Of a stretch of DNA of 49,947 nucleotides, positions 1-7,226 are shown piece by piece. The stretch covers positions 1 to 49,947 of the forward strand of contig JAGVCC010000351.1 of the NCBI GenBank assembly GCA_020059395.1, in the 5' to 3' direction. The notes beneath the pieces were generated by a model. It had not been told where the DNA came from, did not search any database, and was given only the letters and a program-made list of their open reading frames with translations. The first letter of the stretch is position 1. Each line of letters starts with the position of its first letter. The stretch comes from Chitinophagales bacterium (GTDB lineage Bacteria; Bacteroidota; Bacteroidia; Chitinophagales; Chitinophagaceae). The position numbers were made by a program, and so were the translations under genes.

Positions 1-99
1 CGTCCAGACGTAACCCGTACCGCCGAACCGACAGCCAGAGCCCGGCTTGTAGTCTGTAAAATATGGGTACCATTTCCGCTGGTCGCTGTCCTCCCAATC
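1..99. repeat. Left copy of 99-bp terminal identity (circular contig)
   Basis: This stretch is identical to 49849-49947. An exact 99-base overlap is typical of a circular molecule assembled with a 99-base k-mer. Joining the ends restores an intact 159-codon reading frame across the junction. The window is therefore best read as a closed circle with this segment counted once. It also carries most of VR2 (positions 1-43). Confidence 0.95.
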
Positions 100-366
100 A
101 AGCTCAGCACCATCAAGCAATGCTTGGTTAATAATATCAAGCATGTACATTGCGTTTACAGCTCGTTGCCTTGAATTAGTTGGCAAAGTGTAAGGAAGGT
201 CTGTTGGTAAATTCAACTCCTTACAAGCATCCTCATAGGACTTTACTCTTTCAAAAATTGATTGTTTAAAAAAAGAGGCTCCAAATTTTTGTATCAGCTC
301 TGCCCGGTCATTTTCTGAGGCTGATTTGTAAAGGCTTTTCAAGCCATCGGTAATTGATTGTTCCAT
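1..366 (-). CDS. DGR target protein 2, N-terminal part (continues at 49735-49848)
   Basis: ATG at 366; the frame stays open to the window edge and continues through the contig junction to a TAA at 49735, giving 159 aa in total. The N-terminal ~95 residues look helical and have no signal peptide. After a KWYPYF motif comes the variable segment (about residues 109-133, starting GSGCRFGGTGYVW), encoded by VR2, then a constant tail with GGARLCL. The layout (short protein, GSG-x-RF, variable core, GGARL, ~25-residue tail) is the same as in target 1. It belongs to a family of small DGR targets of the C-type-lectin-like class that I recognise from gut Bacteroidota, from memory. The gene starts 22 bp after the methylase-like gene ends and stops 3 bp before target 1 starts, so they form an operon. 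Its function as a displayed binding protein is inferred. Confidence 0.88.
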   Translation of the reverse strand, partial: MEQSITDGLKSLYKSASENDRAELIQKFGASFFKQSIFERVKSYEDACKELNLPTDLPYTLPTNSRQRAVNAMYMLDIINQALLDGAELDWEDSDQRKWYPYFTDYKPGSGCRFGGTGYVWT

Positions 367-387
367 TTTTGTTTTTTTGGTTAATGG

Positions 388-1134
388 TTAAAACAGAAGT
401 ATCTGTCCTTTTTCGGTTGTTTGCAGTTTATCATGTTGGGGAGGATTATTTTCGGAAGAATTAAAGCTTTCTTTTAGCTTCTTGACAAAATGAGTTTCTC
501 CAGCACCTGTAATTGTTAGAAATGGCAGCCAGTGGGTTCCTATTAACTGCAGCTTTACATGATAGCTTTTATAATGCTCCATGCTTAGTGTATTCATCCA
601 AGCCGCCTCGCCTTTCATACAATTGATAAGCATATTCAGCACACACATTTTTATACAGGTAAGGTCATTGTCAGCTCCAAAAAAAGTTAATCGACGTTCT
701 TTTTTCGCCATGGCCAATAACATGCGGCCACTGCCACAAGCGCAGTCTGCAACAGTTTTTTCGGGTTCAAGTTTGTTGCCATGTGTTAATTCGGCCATCA
801 TATCACAAATTGGTTGCGGGGTAAAAAACTGGCCATTACGCCCATGGCTTACACAATCCATAAAAAGATCGCCCAGTGCATCATAAAACCCCTCTCCGTC
901 ATCATCACATGCATAGGACCATGCATCGAACATTTCACAAATCACAGGTGCAAGCTTTTCAGGAAACATTTTATTAAGCCTGTTTAATTCATCCTTCATT
1001 TGTTCTGCACAGTAAGGAGCCAACCGCCATAATGCAAAATCCAAAAAAGCATTAAAGGTGCTGTTGTAATCCTGTGCATAACTAAGTTGTTCAAAGAGCT
1101 TTCTAAATTTTGCGAGTGCTTCAGTTTTTAGCAT
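388..1134 (-). CDS. N-6 adenine DNA methylase-like protein (HsdM-type fold), possibly inactive
   Basis: 248 aa. GQFFTP at residues 101-106 and the SAM-binding motif I ACGSGRM near 132-138 are hallmarks of HsdM-like N6-adenine methyltransferases, and ADND (154-157) fits motif II. The catalytic motif IV (N/D/S-P-P-Y/F), expected roughly 50 residues later, is not seen; the segment there reads NTLSMEHYKS. A late NPPQ (about 230-233) lacks the aromatic residue and is near the C-terminus. Protein length is short for HsdM. It may modify or protect phage DNA, or act as a SAM-binding relic. It lies directly upstream of the DGR targets in the leftward early operon. Confidence 0.8.
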   Translation of the reverse strand: MLKTEALAKFRKLFEQLSYAQDYNSTFNAFLDFALWRLAPYCAEQMKDELNRLNKMFPEKLAPVICEMFDAWSYACDDDGEGFYDALGDLFMDCVSHGRNGQFFTPQPICDMMAELTHGNKLEPEKTVADCACGSGRMLLAMAKKERRLTFFGADNDLTCIKMCVLNMLINCMKGEAAWMNTLSMEHYKSYHVKLQLIGTHWLPFLTITGAGETHFVKKLKESFNSSENNPPQHDKLQTTEKGQILLF

Positions 1135-1217
1135 CGTTTTTTTTAGTGAAAGAAAAATTAAGTGCCACGCAGAAACAGATATTGTTCAAGTAATTTTTTA
1201 ATCGGCCGGCATTATTT

Positions 1218-1829
1218 TTATAAATTAGTTTCAGGATTAATTACTGGTAAATCAATAACAATAATCCCCTTAGCCTTCAATTCAAAAAAGCAATTTTTAC
1301 AAGCCGCCACATCATCCATGGCATCGTGGGCTCCTTCAAAGTCTTTTCCAAAAACACAGTTGTGCAGTTCCATAAGTGTTGGCCATTTTAAACCACGCTT
1401 GCCTGGCAGCTGGCAATACTTGGTTGTTTTCATCATGGTGCAAAACTTTATCATCCCTCGGCGGGGCTCAATACCGGCACGAATAAATTCAGCCCACAAA
1501 ACCCGGTGATCAAAATTTAGATTATGAGCTACCAATACATCAGCTTTCATTTTTGCTGACATAAATGCGTTGAGTTCAGTATCAATAGGGAAGCCTTCGT
1601 TAATACACCTCTGTGTGCTCATGTTGTTATCAGTAAAAAATGGTTCATTTGGTATTTCCCAACCATCGGGAAAAATCAGGTTTTGCCATTGTTCAAGCAC
1701 AGAGCCGTCTTCATCGCAAAGCATCCATGCTAATTGTGTTACCCGTGGCCAGTTGTCAATATCTTCATAACTGGCACTGTAGTCTTTTGGCTTACCGGTT
1801 GTTTCGGTGTCAAAAAATAAATACTTCAT
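1218..1829 (-). CDS. DnaQ-like 3'-5' exonuclease (DEDDh family)
   Basis: 203 aa. The three exonuclease motifs are visible: FDTETTG with D7 and E9 (Exo I), AHNLNFD with D107 (Exo II), and AHDAMDD with H168 and D173 (Exo III, DEDDh type). This is the fold of the DNA polymerase III epsilon proofreading subunit and of RNase T. There is no polymerase domain, so it probably acts as a stand-alone exonuclease in phage replication or recombination. It sits in a leftward run with an annealing protein and an SMC-like ATPase, which suggests DNA-end processing. Confidence 0.88.
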   Translation of the reverse strand: MKYLFFDTETTGKPKDYSASYEDIDNWPRVTQLAWMLCDEDGSVLEQWQNLIFPDGWEIPNEPFFTDNNMSTQRCINEGFPIDTELNAFMSAKMKADVLVAHNLNFDHRVLWAEFIRAGIEPRRGMIKFCTMMKTTKYCQLPGKRGLKWPTLMELHNCVFGKDFEGAHDAMDDVAACKNCFFELKAKGIIVIDLPVINPETNL

Positions 1830-1840
1830 GATTGATTTTT

Positions 1841-2113
1841 TTATGGTAAAGTTTTAATGCGTTGAAAAATTGTTTGCAGTATGTAGCCTACATTAGCTTG
1901 TCCTGCTTCCAGTGTGCTCCATTCCTGCGCAGCATCCATAATTTTTAGTTCATTATTTTGTGTAAGCACACAGCCATAGCAGCGAAACAGTTCATTATGT
2001 GGTGTACTTTTTACAATGATGGGTTGCGGAAAATATATTGGTTGGTCAGGATGCTCAATAAGCATTTTAATATCACTCAATAGTTTCGAGTTGTAACTTT
2101 CGCTGTAATGCAT
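1841..2113 (-). CDS. Hypothetical protein in recombination operon
   Basis: 90 aa, no recognised family. It is acidic-to-neutral, with two cysteines in an FRCYGC segment near the middle and no membrane segment. It starts 4 bp downstream of the SMC-like ATPase gene and ends 11 bp before the exonuclease start, so it is co-transcribed with the recombination genes. No function can be read from the sequence. Confidence 0.7.
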   Translation of the reverse strand: MHYSESYNSKLLSDIKMLIEHPDQPIYFPQPIIVKSTPHNELFRCYGCVLTQNNELKIMDAAQEWSTLEAGQANVGYILQTIFQRIKTLP

Positions 2114-2117
2114 TTGG

Positions 2118-3347
2118 TTAGTTTTGAATTATTTGGTACTCAATTTCCCCGCCTTCAAAATCGGGTCTTTCAATAAGCAACTGCAGGTCATTTTCATTGG
2201 CCCATTTTTCTATATCTGCAAGGGAATTTTTATCGAGATAAGAGGCGTCAAAGTGCAGCGTTTTTACTTCGCCAAGGCCTAATGCAGCAAGCTTTAAAGC
2301 CGCTATGTAAATGCCGCTGGATGAAAGCTGCTCTTTATTAAATGCAAAGCCATTGTAAGTAATTCCTTCATCGCTAAAACCAAAGCCATCAGGCATGGAT
2401 GCGTTTTTAATTACATCCAGTTTTTCTGCTTCAATACTTTTAACTGCTGCATCAGCAGCTTCTGCATCAGTTACGGCTTTATTGTATACGGCCTGCTGTG
2501 CAACTGCTTTGTTATTTTCTTCAATCAGAGCATTACTTTCTTTAATGGTATTAAGTTGTTGTTGTATAGCTGCCACATCGGTTTCGCTCTTAGGCTTATT
2601 AGCGGCTTCATCAAGCCAGGCTTCTAATTCAAACAGCTCACCATTAATAATGGCATTCTTTTGCTGGAGTGCTGTAATCTTTGCTTTCAGCTCTTCAATT
2701 TCAATTTCATTATCTGTAACAGCCTGCTGCTTTTGTGCCAATAAATCTGCCTTGCCTTTGTATATACTATTGTGGGCATCAATTCCGGCCAGCTCTTTTT
2801 CCAAATCTGCAGTGGGCAAAATCTCCTTTGAAAGTTTAGGATCTACAAAACCAAGTTTTGCTTTTTCTTCTACCACTTTTTTATTAGCCCAGGTTCTGTT
2901 TTCGTAAGCCTCTTTATACAGCTTATCTATTTCTGTAAAATCAATTCCTGTTAGTTTTTGCAATGCAGCTTTTTGTTTAGCTGGAGTGCTGTTTAAAAAA
3001 TCATCCACATCAAATACAGCAGGAAAATAATAGGTAGATAAATCCTTTGTGATAGCAGATTTAATATTACGTTCGCTTATAAATGTCAGCTTCTCTTTTT
3101 TGCCATCAAACTGCCAAACAAAACGTTCGCCGGTTGTTAACTCTAATTCTGAAAAGCCTTCCTTTTCTCCTTTCTTTAAAACCAGTTCTGGTTTATTACC
3201 TCTCAGCCTTTCTGGCAATGATTTTAAGAAAGAAGATTTGCCTTTGTTGTTACCACCGGTAATGATGGCCGTGCAGCCGTTAAAGTCTGCAGTAAGAGCT
3301 GCAACGGCTTTTAAATTTGAAACTGTTATTGATTTTATTTTTGCCAT
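2118..3347 (-). CDS. RecF/SbcC-like AAA ATPase with coiled coil
   Basis: 409 aa. The N-terminus has a P-loop, GGNNKGKSSF (residues 31-40), followed by ATPase-lobe strands. A central alanine- and lysine-rich coiled coil covers roughly residues 170-310. A C-terminal lobe contains a hydrophobic strand ending in LHFDASYLD, a likely Walker B or D-loop region. This is the SMC/RecF/SbcC layout in compact form. Such ATPases commonly sit next to phage single-strand annealing proteins, and here the ERF gene ends 9 bp upstream. A role in loading the annealase or processing DNA ends is inferred. Confidence 0.8.
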   Translation of the reverse strand: MAKIKSITVSNLKAVAALTADFNGCTAIITGGNNKGKSSFLKSLPERLRGNKPELVLKKGEKEGFSELELTTGERFVWQFDGKKEKLTFISERNIKSAITKDLSTYYFPAVFDVDDFLNSTPAKQKAALQKLTGIDFTEIDKLYKEAYENRTWANKKVVEEKAKLGFVDPKLSKEILPTADLEKELAGIDAHNSIYKGKADLLAQKQQAVTDNEIEIEELKAKITALQQKNAIINGELFELEAWLDEAANKPKSETDVAAIQQQLNTIKESNALIEENNKAVAQQAVYNKAVTDAEAADAAVKSIEAEKLDVIKNASMPDGFGFSDEGITYNGFAFNKEQLSSSGIYIAALKLAALGLGEVKTLHFDASYLDKNSLADIEKWANENDLQLLIERPDFEGGEIEYQIIQN

Positions 3348-3356
3348 GATATATTA

Positions 3357-4310
3357 TTAAGCGTTAGATAATTTGGTTTGGGTTTCTTTTAAAAGCTTTT
3401 GCAGTTCGGGGTGAGCATCAACCGTTTCTTTATACTGCTTGTACACATCCAGCACATCAGATTTGGTTTTACATTTATCCATTCTTGCATACCAAAGGCC
3501 AGGTATTTCAATGGGTTTATCATCATGGCTGGAAATTGGCACAGCTGTCTGATGTGCAGGTTCAACTTTTATTTTCTCCAACTCCTCTGCAACTGCCTTA
3601 CTTATTTTATACTGCTGCCGCAATTGTGGAAGAGTTGTTATACCAAGGGCAATCTCATTGGTAATAAGAATACCCTGCGGAGTTTGTTCACCATCTTTTG
3701 TTCTGATATTTAACCAAGGGAGATCTGCTGCAGGAGGTTGTGTTTGTTGTGCAGCTGGTGCTGTACCATCACCATCATTATCTTCGCTTGCAGTGGTAAG
3801 GCCTAATGCACCAATTAATGTGTAGCGCTGTAAATAAGAAATGGCACTGGCTCTTGATTGTATTTCGTTTTTATTGCCGCTGCTGTCTTTTAAAGAAGAC
3901 ATGGTGGTGCGTTCTGTGTGGCCGTTGATATGGCTGATTATGCATGTGCATATCAGGCGTTCTCCATCTTCTGTAATTTCCCATCTTTTGCTAAGACCAT
4001 TATCGGCCATTGGTGTTTTAATAGCTTCATCAATTTCACCAAGCTCTGCATATTTATAACCAACAGTGCCACCCGATTTTGAAGTATAACCTACTTGCTT
4101 TTTTTTCTGAATAGCTGGCACATCTTTTTGAAAATTGCTCATTGCAGATAAGAAGGCTTTGTTAGATTGAGCAGCATCATAACGTTCTTTAAGGGCCAAA
4201 AGCTTTTCGATGTAATCAATATTAGCACCGGCCTGAATAGCAATTTGAATTAACCCTTGCGGACTATCGTCCGTTGTTTGTAAATCTTTTTGTTCTACAT
4301 TTGTATTCAT
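3357..4310 (-). CDS. ERF-family single-strand annealing protein
   Basis: 317 aa. The N-terminal half carries the ERF signature: a YKYAELGEIDEAIKTPMADNG segment (about 85-105), a beta-rich core with CTCIISHINGH, and the conserved helix SRASAISYLQRYTLIGALGL (about 142-161) followed by acidic EDNDGDG. The C-terminal third is a low-complexity Q/P/A linker plus a small helical domain, common in ERF proteins for SSB or partner contact. ERF proteins anneal complementary strands in phage recombination and in genome circularisation. It heads the recombination cluster, behind a hairpin-rich 470-bp leader. Confidence 0.9.
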   Translation of the reverse strand: MNTNVEQKDLQTTDDSPQGLIQIAIQAGANIDYIEKLLALKERYDAAQSNKAFLSAMSNFQKDVPAIQKKKQVGYTSKSGGTVGYKYAELGEIDEAIKTPMADNGLSKRWEITEDGERLICTCIISHINGHTERTTMSSLKDSSGNKNEIQSRASAISYLQRYTLIGALGLTTASEDNDGDGTAPAAQQTQPPAADLPWLNIRTKDGEQTPQGILITNEIALGITTLPQLRQQYKISKAVAEELEKIKVEPAHQTAVPISSHDDKPIEIPGLWYARMDKCKTKSDVLDVYKQYKETVDAHPELQKLLKETQTKLSNA

Positions 4311-4339
4311 CTTATTACTGTTTTACTTTTTTTAATTAA

Positions 4340-4364
4340 ACAGCCCGGCGCCACACCGGGCTGT
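4340..4364. terminator. Strong 9-bp GC-rich hairpin (terminator or attenuator)
   Basis: A perfect inverted repeat, ACAGCCCGG and CCGGGCTGT, flanks a 7-nt loop. On the plus strand it is followed by TTGCTTTTTTGG, a good intrinsic-terminator tail, but no rightward gene lies upstream. On the minus strand the T tail is weak. The hairpin sits about 30 nt before the ERF start codon, so attenuation of the leftward early transcript is also possible. Confidence 0.6.
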
Positions 4365-4592
4365 TGCTTTTTTGGCTTTTCACCTTGTGGTTACTTCAGC
4401 TCATCAGGGGTGTCCTTTCTCATGCTTGACTTTTTTTTAGTGGTTAAATAATGTGAAGGATGTCCGCAGTTTATCCAAGAAGTTTGCCCTGGCGAATGCA
4501 AAACCCTCTCCCTTATTTCCGGCTGCGTTACCGTTAGCCGCATCCTTTACAAATAATTTATAGTCTTTCAGCGTTTTTTAATTCATTTAAAG

Positions 4593-4611
4593 TGCCGGTT
4601 TAGGTCCGGCA
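4593..4611. other. 6-bp hairpin in the ERF leader
   Basis: TGCCGG and CCGGCA pair around a 7-nt loop. With the neighbouring hairpin at 4340-4364 it suggests a folded leader RNA. No known riboswitch class is recognised. Confidence 0.4.
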
Positions 4612-4782
4612 ACCGGTTTGTATTTACTTGCATTTATCTGGGAGCTTTCCTCACCCTCAAATCAAGGCTGCAAGCCGCCCGCCGGTTGTTATTTACGCTT
4701 CCTTCCGGACACCTTTCCCGATTACAGACTTGCAGGCTTACCATGCTGTAACCTCTTTGCGTAGTCGGTAATCTCTTAAGCC

Positions 4783-5091
4783 TTACTCACCTGGCACATC
4801 CGGCACAATATCATCTGTGCCCTGTACCGATGTTTTCAGGCTTGCCAATGCTTCTTCCATTGCAGGTGTAACATTGCCTGCTGCAATAATGGCTTCTTCT
4901 AATGAAGCAAGCTTTGCAACAATCTCAGCTTTCGCTTTTTCGTTCTGTTCTTTTACGGCTGCTAATTCAGCCGCAAATTGTTCCTGGGTCATGTGTATTT
5001 GTTTTAATTGTGAAGAAACTTTTTTTAATACCTCCAGCACTTCAGTATTATTTGAAGTATGGTGGTGAGTGTGGTAATATTTATCAAACAT
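4783..5091 (-). CDS. Small coiled-coil protein of unknown function
   Basis: 102 aa. A His/Thr-rich N-terminus (MFDKYYHTHHHTSNN) is followed by a predicted coiled coil (about 15-75, rich in Leu, Glu, Gln, Ala) and an acidic proline-containing tail. Proteins of this shape, with a QEQFAAELAAVKEQN-type heptad stretch, recur in phages of many hosts without assigned function. There is no signal peptide or membrane segment. It probably forms oligomers through the coiled coil. Confidence 0.75.
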   Translation of the reverse strand: MFDKYYHTHHHTSNNTEVLEVLKKVSSQLKQIHMTQEQFAAELAAVKEQNEKAKAEIVAKLASLEEAIIAAGNVTPAMEEALASLKTSVQGTDDIVPDVPGE

Positions 5092-5197
5092 GATTATAAT
5101 TTTAAGCGATGAATAAATTTTAAAAAGTGCCCCCCTTTAGATAAAGGGCGGCACACCCTAATAAAACCCTAAACCAGCAAAATTTTTATAAAGGCCC

Positions 5198-5503
5198 TCA
5201 TGTGGAAACATCAGGCCGGTTAACGATTGCTTGTGTGTGAAAAAATTCTTTCTTTAAAAAAACCAACACCTCTTTCATAAAAAAAAGTGTGTACATGCCT
5301 GCAACTATCCAGCTTGTAAGCAAAACCGCACATAAAAAAATGTAGGTTAATTCAAATGCGGCACGTAGTACAAATATTGTTGCACTGCATATTGCTGCTC
5401 CTTTACTGTTACAAATCTTAACCCCCGAGCCAGCGCCCATTCTTTTGCCCGGCGGTAAACCGGCAGTGCTTTTAATTGTGTTTTTATTATTAACATAACT
5501 CAT
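5198..5503 (-). CDS. Hypothetical membrane protein
   Basis: 101 aa. A polar N-terminal 35 residues (with GAGSGVKICNSKGA) precede one or two hydrophobic segments covering about residues 38-78 (IFVLRAAFELTYIFLCAVLL and the following stretch). The C-terminus is short and charged. It starts at the stop codon of the next gene upstream (shared base at 5503). It may be an inner-membrane protein of the early region, for example superinfection exclusion, but nothing in the sequence proves this. Confidence 0.65.
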   Translation of the reverse strand: MSYVNNKNTIKSTAGLPPGKRMGAGSGVKICNSKGAAICSATIFVLRAAFELTYIFLCAVLLTSWIVAGMYTLFFMKEVLVFLKKEFFHTQAIVNRPDVST

Positions 5504-5904
5504 TAGCTTACTTTTTGTAATTGTTGTTTGTGAAGGCTGTTTATAATAAAGGAGGCTTCTGTTTCAAGCTGGCGCCCACCCATTTTAGCGTTATGCAAAA
5601 AGTCACCAACCATTACTATTTTCATCAGGTCCATAAGCATAATCCAGTTATGTATATTGAAGTGGCTGATGCCAGTATGGCTTTGCTCAAAAACCCACTT
5701 TTCATTTTCCTGTCCTGGTTCTTCCGGATGGTACCCGTAACAGAACACACTATCGTTAGCTACGATTACTTTTATTTTTTCATTATAAAAACAAATTTGT
5801 CCTTTTCGTTCGCTTACAAAAAACCCATTGGATATTAAGTACTCTGCAAAAGCAGGAGCAAAAAATGGGTTGGCATAATAAACACCGTTGCTAAGAGTTG
5901 GCAT
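5503..5904 (-). CDS. Hypothetical early protein
   Basis: 133 aa, no recognised domain. Mixed alpha/beta composition with several aromatic residues, YYANPFF near the N-terminus and a WVFEQSHTG segment in the middle; no membrane segment. It overlaps the next upstream gene by 14 bp and the downstream gene by 1 bp, which supports translation as part of a tight early operon. Confidence 0.65.
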   Translation of the reverse strand: MPTLSNGVYYANPFFAPAFAEYLISNGFFVSERKGQICFYNEKIKVIVANDSVFCYGYHPEEPGQENEKWVFEQSHTGISHFNIHNWIMLMDLMKIVMVGDFLHNAKMGGRQLETEASFIINSLHKQQLQKVS

Positions 5905-6097
5905 TGTTTAACTTTTTACTGTGTATAAAAATGTTTCTTTGTTGCACAATAATGCTGTTGTTCTTTTTGAGATTTTTGGGAGGAGTAGAAACCCCTCCCG
6001 TAATCTTTTCAATCAGCATTGTAGCTTTTTGCAAGCCTGCTTCATGTAATGCTTTCAGGCTTAAAACTTCTTGTAATATTTCTTTATTAGTTGCCAC
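5891..6097 (-). CDS. Small hypothetical protein
   Basis: 68 aa. The N-terminal 35 residues form an amphipathic helix (KEILQEVLSLKALHEAGLQK) and the rest is basic and low-complexity. It overlaps the gene on each side by 1 and 14 bp. It is probably translated with them, but no function can be assigned. Confidence 0.5.
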   Translation of the reverse strand: MATNKEILQEVLSLKALHEAGLQKATMLIEKITGGVSTPPKNLKKNNSIIVQQRNIFIHSKKLNNANS

Positions 6098-6306
6098 TAT
6101 TTAATGGGCTTTATATTTATAATGCACGTATCGGAACTACTGCGGATATAGATATGCTTCTTTGTGCCCTGTGGTACCGAGTAACCAAGGCGCTGCAATT
6201 TTTTTACACTATACCAGCCAGCACGTAATTTTTTGGGCGGCGCAAAGCTGCAAAGCAGTGCTACGCAGGTTGCAGCTAAAAGCAGATGGAATAATTTCTT
6301 ATACAT
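6097..6306 (-). CDS. Small secreted or periplasmic protein
   Basis: 69 aa. A clear N-terminal signal sequence (MYKKLFHLLLAATCVALLCS, then FAPP) is followed by a basic domain of about 45 residues with paired strands (AGWYSVKKLQRLGYS) and two cysteines in total after the signal. The cysteines within the hydrophobic stretch do not form a standard lipobox. A periplasmic role is inferred from the signal alone. Confidence 0.6.
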   Translation of the reverse strand: MYKKLFHLLLAATCVALLCSFAPPKKLRAGWYSVKKLQRLGYSVPQGTKKHIYIRSSSDTCIINIKPIK

Positions 6307-6324
6307 GTTGATGTGTTTATGGTT

Positions 6325-6540
6325 TTAAGCAGCCGTGTTTTCAAGGCTAAATAATTCAGCATCTGCTGTAATTCCGGTAATTGATTTTATAACCTCTACC
6401 GCTGCATATTTTGTTAGTACATCGCTATTTCTCTTAATAGCTTTTTTTACTGCAGCCTCCCCAACACCGAGTGCCGACGCTATGGCTATGCGAGCCTGTA
6501 CGTTGTCAATTTTTGGTAATACTTCAACTCTTAGTTTCAT
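6325..6540 (-). CDS. Cro-like small DNA-binding regulator
   Basis: 71 aa from the ATG at 6540; an upstream ATG at 6594 would add 18 residues, but it lies in the operator, and AAAGAAG before 6540 is a plausible ribosome site. The helical segment ASALGVGEAAVKKAIKRNSD fits a helix-turn-helix in the Cro style. The gene is divergent from the XRE repressor, with palindromic operators in between, and is the first gene of the leftward transcript. This is the classic lytic-switch position, so a Cro role is inferred mainly from context. Confidence 0.65.
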   Translation of the reverse strand: MKLRVEVLPKIDNVQARIAIASALGVGEAAVKKAIKRNSDVLTKYAAVEVIKSITGITADAELFSLENTAA

Positions 6541-6592
6541 CTTCTTTGATTTGCGGTTGTAACTTTTTTTACTACCTTTATGAAGACAAAAC

Positions 6593-6612
6593 AATGAAAC
6601 ATTTGTTTCATT
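6593..6612. promoter_or_regulatory. Operator 1: perfect palindrome between divergent regulators
   Basis: AATGAAACA-TT-TGTTTCATT is a perfect 9-bp inverted repeat with a 2-bp centre. It lies in the intergenic space between the Cro-like gene and the repressor, as expected for a phage operator. Confidence 0.7.
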
Positions 6613-6624
6613 TCAAAATTTTTT

Positions 6625-6640
6625 TGAAACATTTTTATCA
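6625..6640. promoter_or_regulatory. Operator 2: imperfect copy of the same half-site
   Basis: TGAAACA-TT-TTTATCA keeps the left half-site of operator 1 exactly and matches 5 of 7 positions of the right half. Its centre is 30 bp from operator 1, close to three helical turns, which would suit cooperative binding of repressor dimers. Confidence 0.55.
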
Positions 6641-6656
6641 AAAGTTATTAACATCT

Positions 6657-6938
6657 GTGGATAGCGAAGTAAAAGAGAGAAGGCTGAAGGCTGGTTTAAC
6701 ACAGCAAGAACTGTCTGAAAAGACGGGAATACCACGTGGTAGAATTAATGCTTGGGAACAGAGAGGCACTGTTCCAAGGGCTGATGACTATGCGCTCTTA
6801 ATGAAAGTATTTAAGGAAACAAAAGTTTCAAAAAAAGATAAAATCCTAAACCTGATTTTAGAAGAACCAGAGGCTGATTACAGTATTTTAATAAAAGTAA
6901 AATCAACTTATGTACAAAGATTTACCAGCTTACATTAA
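6657..6938 (+). CDS. XRE-family repressor (CI-like)
   Basis: 93 aa from a GTG at 6657. An in-frame ATG at 6594 exists, but it begins inside operator 1 and would add a hydrophobic, aromatic-rich leader not typical of the family, so GTG is preferred. The HTH_3 domain occupies the N-terminus: RRLKAGLTQQELSEKTGIPR is followed by GRINAWEQRG. There is no C-terminal peptidase domain, so induction would not use the LexA-type self-cleavage route. It is the first gene of the rightward lysogeny operon, divergent from the Cro-like gene. Confidence 0.8.
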   Translation: MDSEVKERRLKAGLTQQELSEKTGIPRGRINAWEQRGTVPRADDYALLMKVFKETKVSKKDKILNLILEEPEADYSILIKVKSTYVQRFTSLH

Positions 6939-7146
6939 GGTTAACAGCAAAAAGGCGCAGGAATACCGCACCGAAATATTATTTGCTAACTGGGTAAACA
7001 ACCAGGTTATTTTAAACCGTTTGGCGAGACTGGAGGCTTCTTTAACAAAGGCTCCTTTGGAGAAGGTAAAACAAGAAATAGACCAAGAAGCCGAGCGTAT
7101 AGCGGCGGCTGGGTTGCAGGAACTTGAGGCTTTTTACGGGGAGTAG
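6910..7146 (+). CDS. Small helical hypothetical protein
   Basis: 78 aa, overlapping the repressor 3' end by 29 bp in another frame. It is mostly charged helix (Lys, Glu, Gln, Ala-rich) with no membrane segment. The overlap and shared direction suggest translational coupling to the repressor. Function unknown. Confidence 0.6.
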   Translation: MYKDLPAYIKVNSKKAQEYRTEILFANWVNNQVILNRLARLEASLTKAPLEKVKQEIDQEAERIAAAGLQELEAFYGE

Positions 7147-7226
7147 TTTTTTGTTGCTTAGTTTTGGGCATGGTAAAATTTATTAGGACGGTAAACCTAA
7201 TATATAAAAATTAAAGTAATTGTTAA

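Larger units (their letters stand above)
4311..4782. other. 472-bp non-coding leader region upstream of the ERF gene
   Basis: There is no convincing gene here on either strand. The region holds two GC-rich hairpins (4340-4364 and 4593-4611). It also has short protein-like stretches on the minus strand that are interrupted by stops, for example a 47-codon frame (4437-4580) preceded by ATG-AAT-TAA. Its composition is more GC-rich than the flanks. It could be an untranslated leader, a structured RNA or the remains of small genes. Confidence 0.5.

Noticed and set aside
1-99. Terminal repeat taken as a true virion direct terminal repeat
   Set aside because: The exact 99-base length fits an assembly k-mer, and a gene runs intact across the junction, so circular closure is the simpler reading.
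2395-2907. 170-codon plus-strand ORF
   Set aside because: Ser/Ala-rich antisense of the ATPase coiled coil.
5092-5197. Small gene or regulatory RNA in the gap before 5091
   Set aside because: Short AT-rich gap with a CCCC/GGGG-type hairpin possibility, but nothing supportable.
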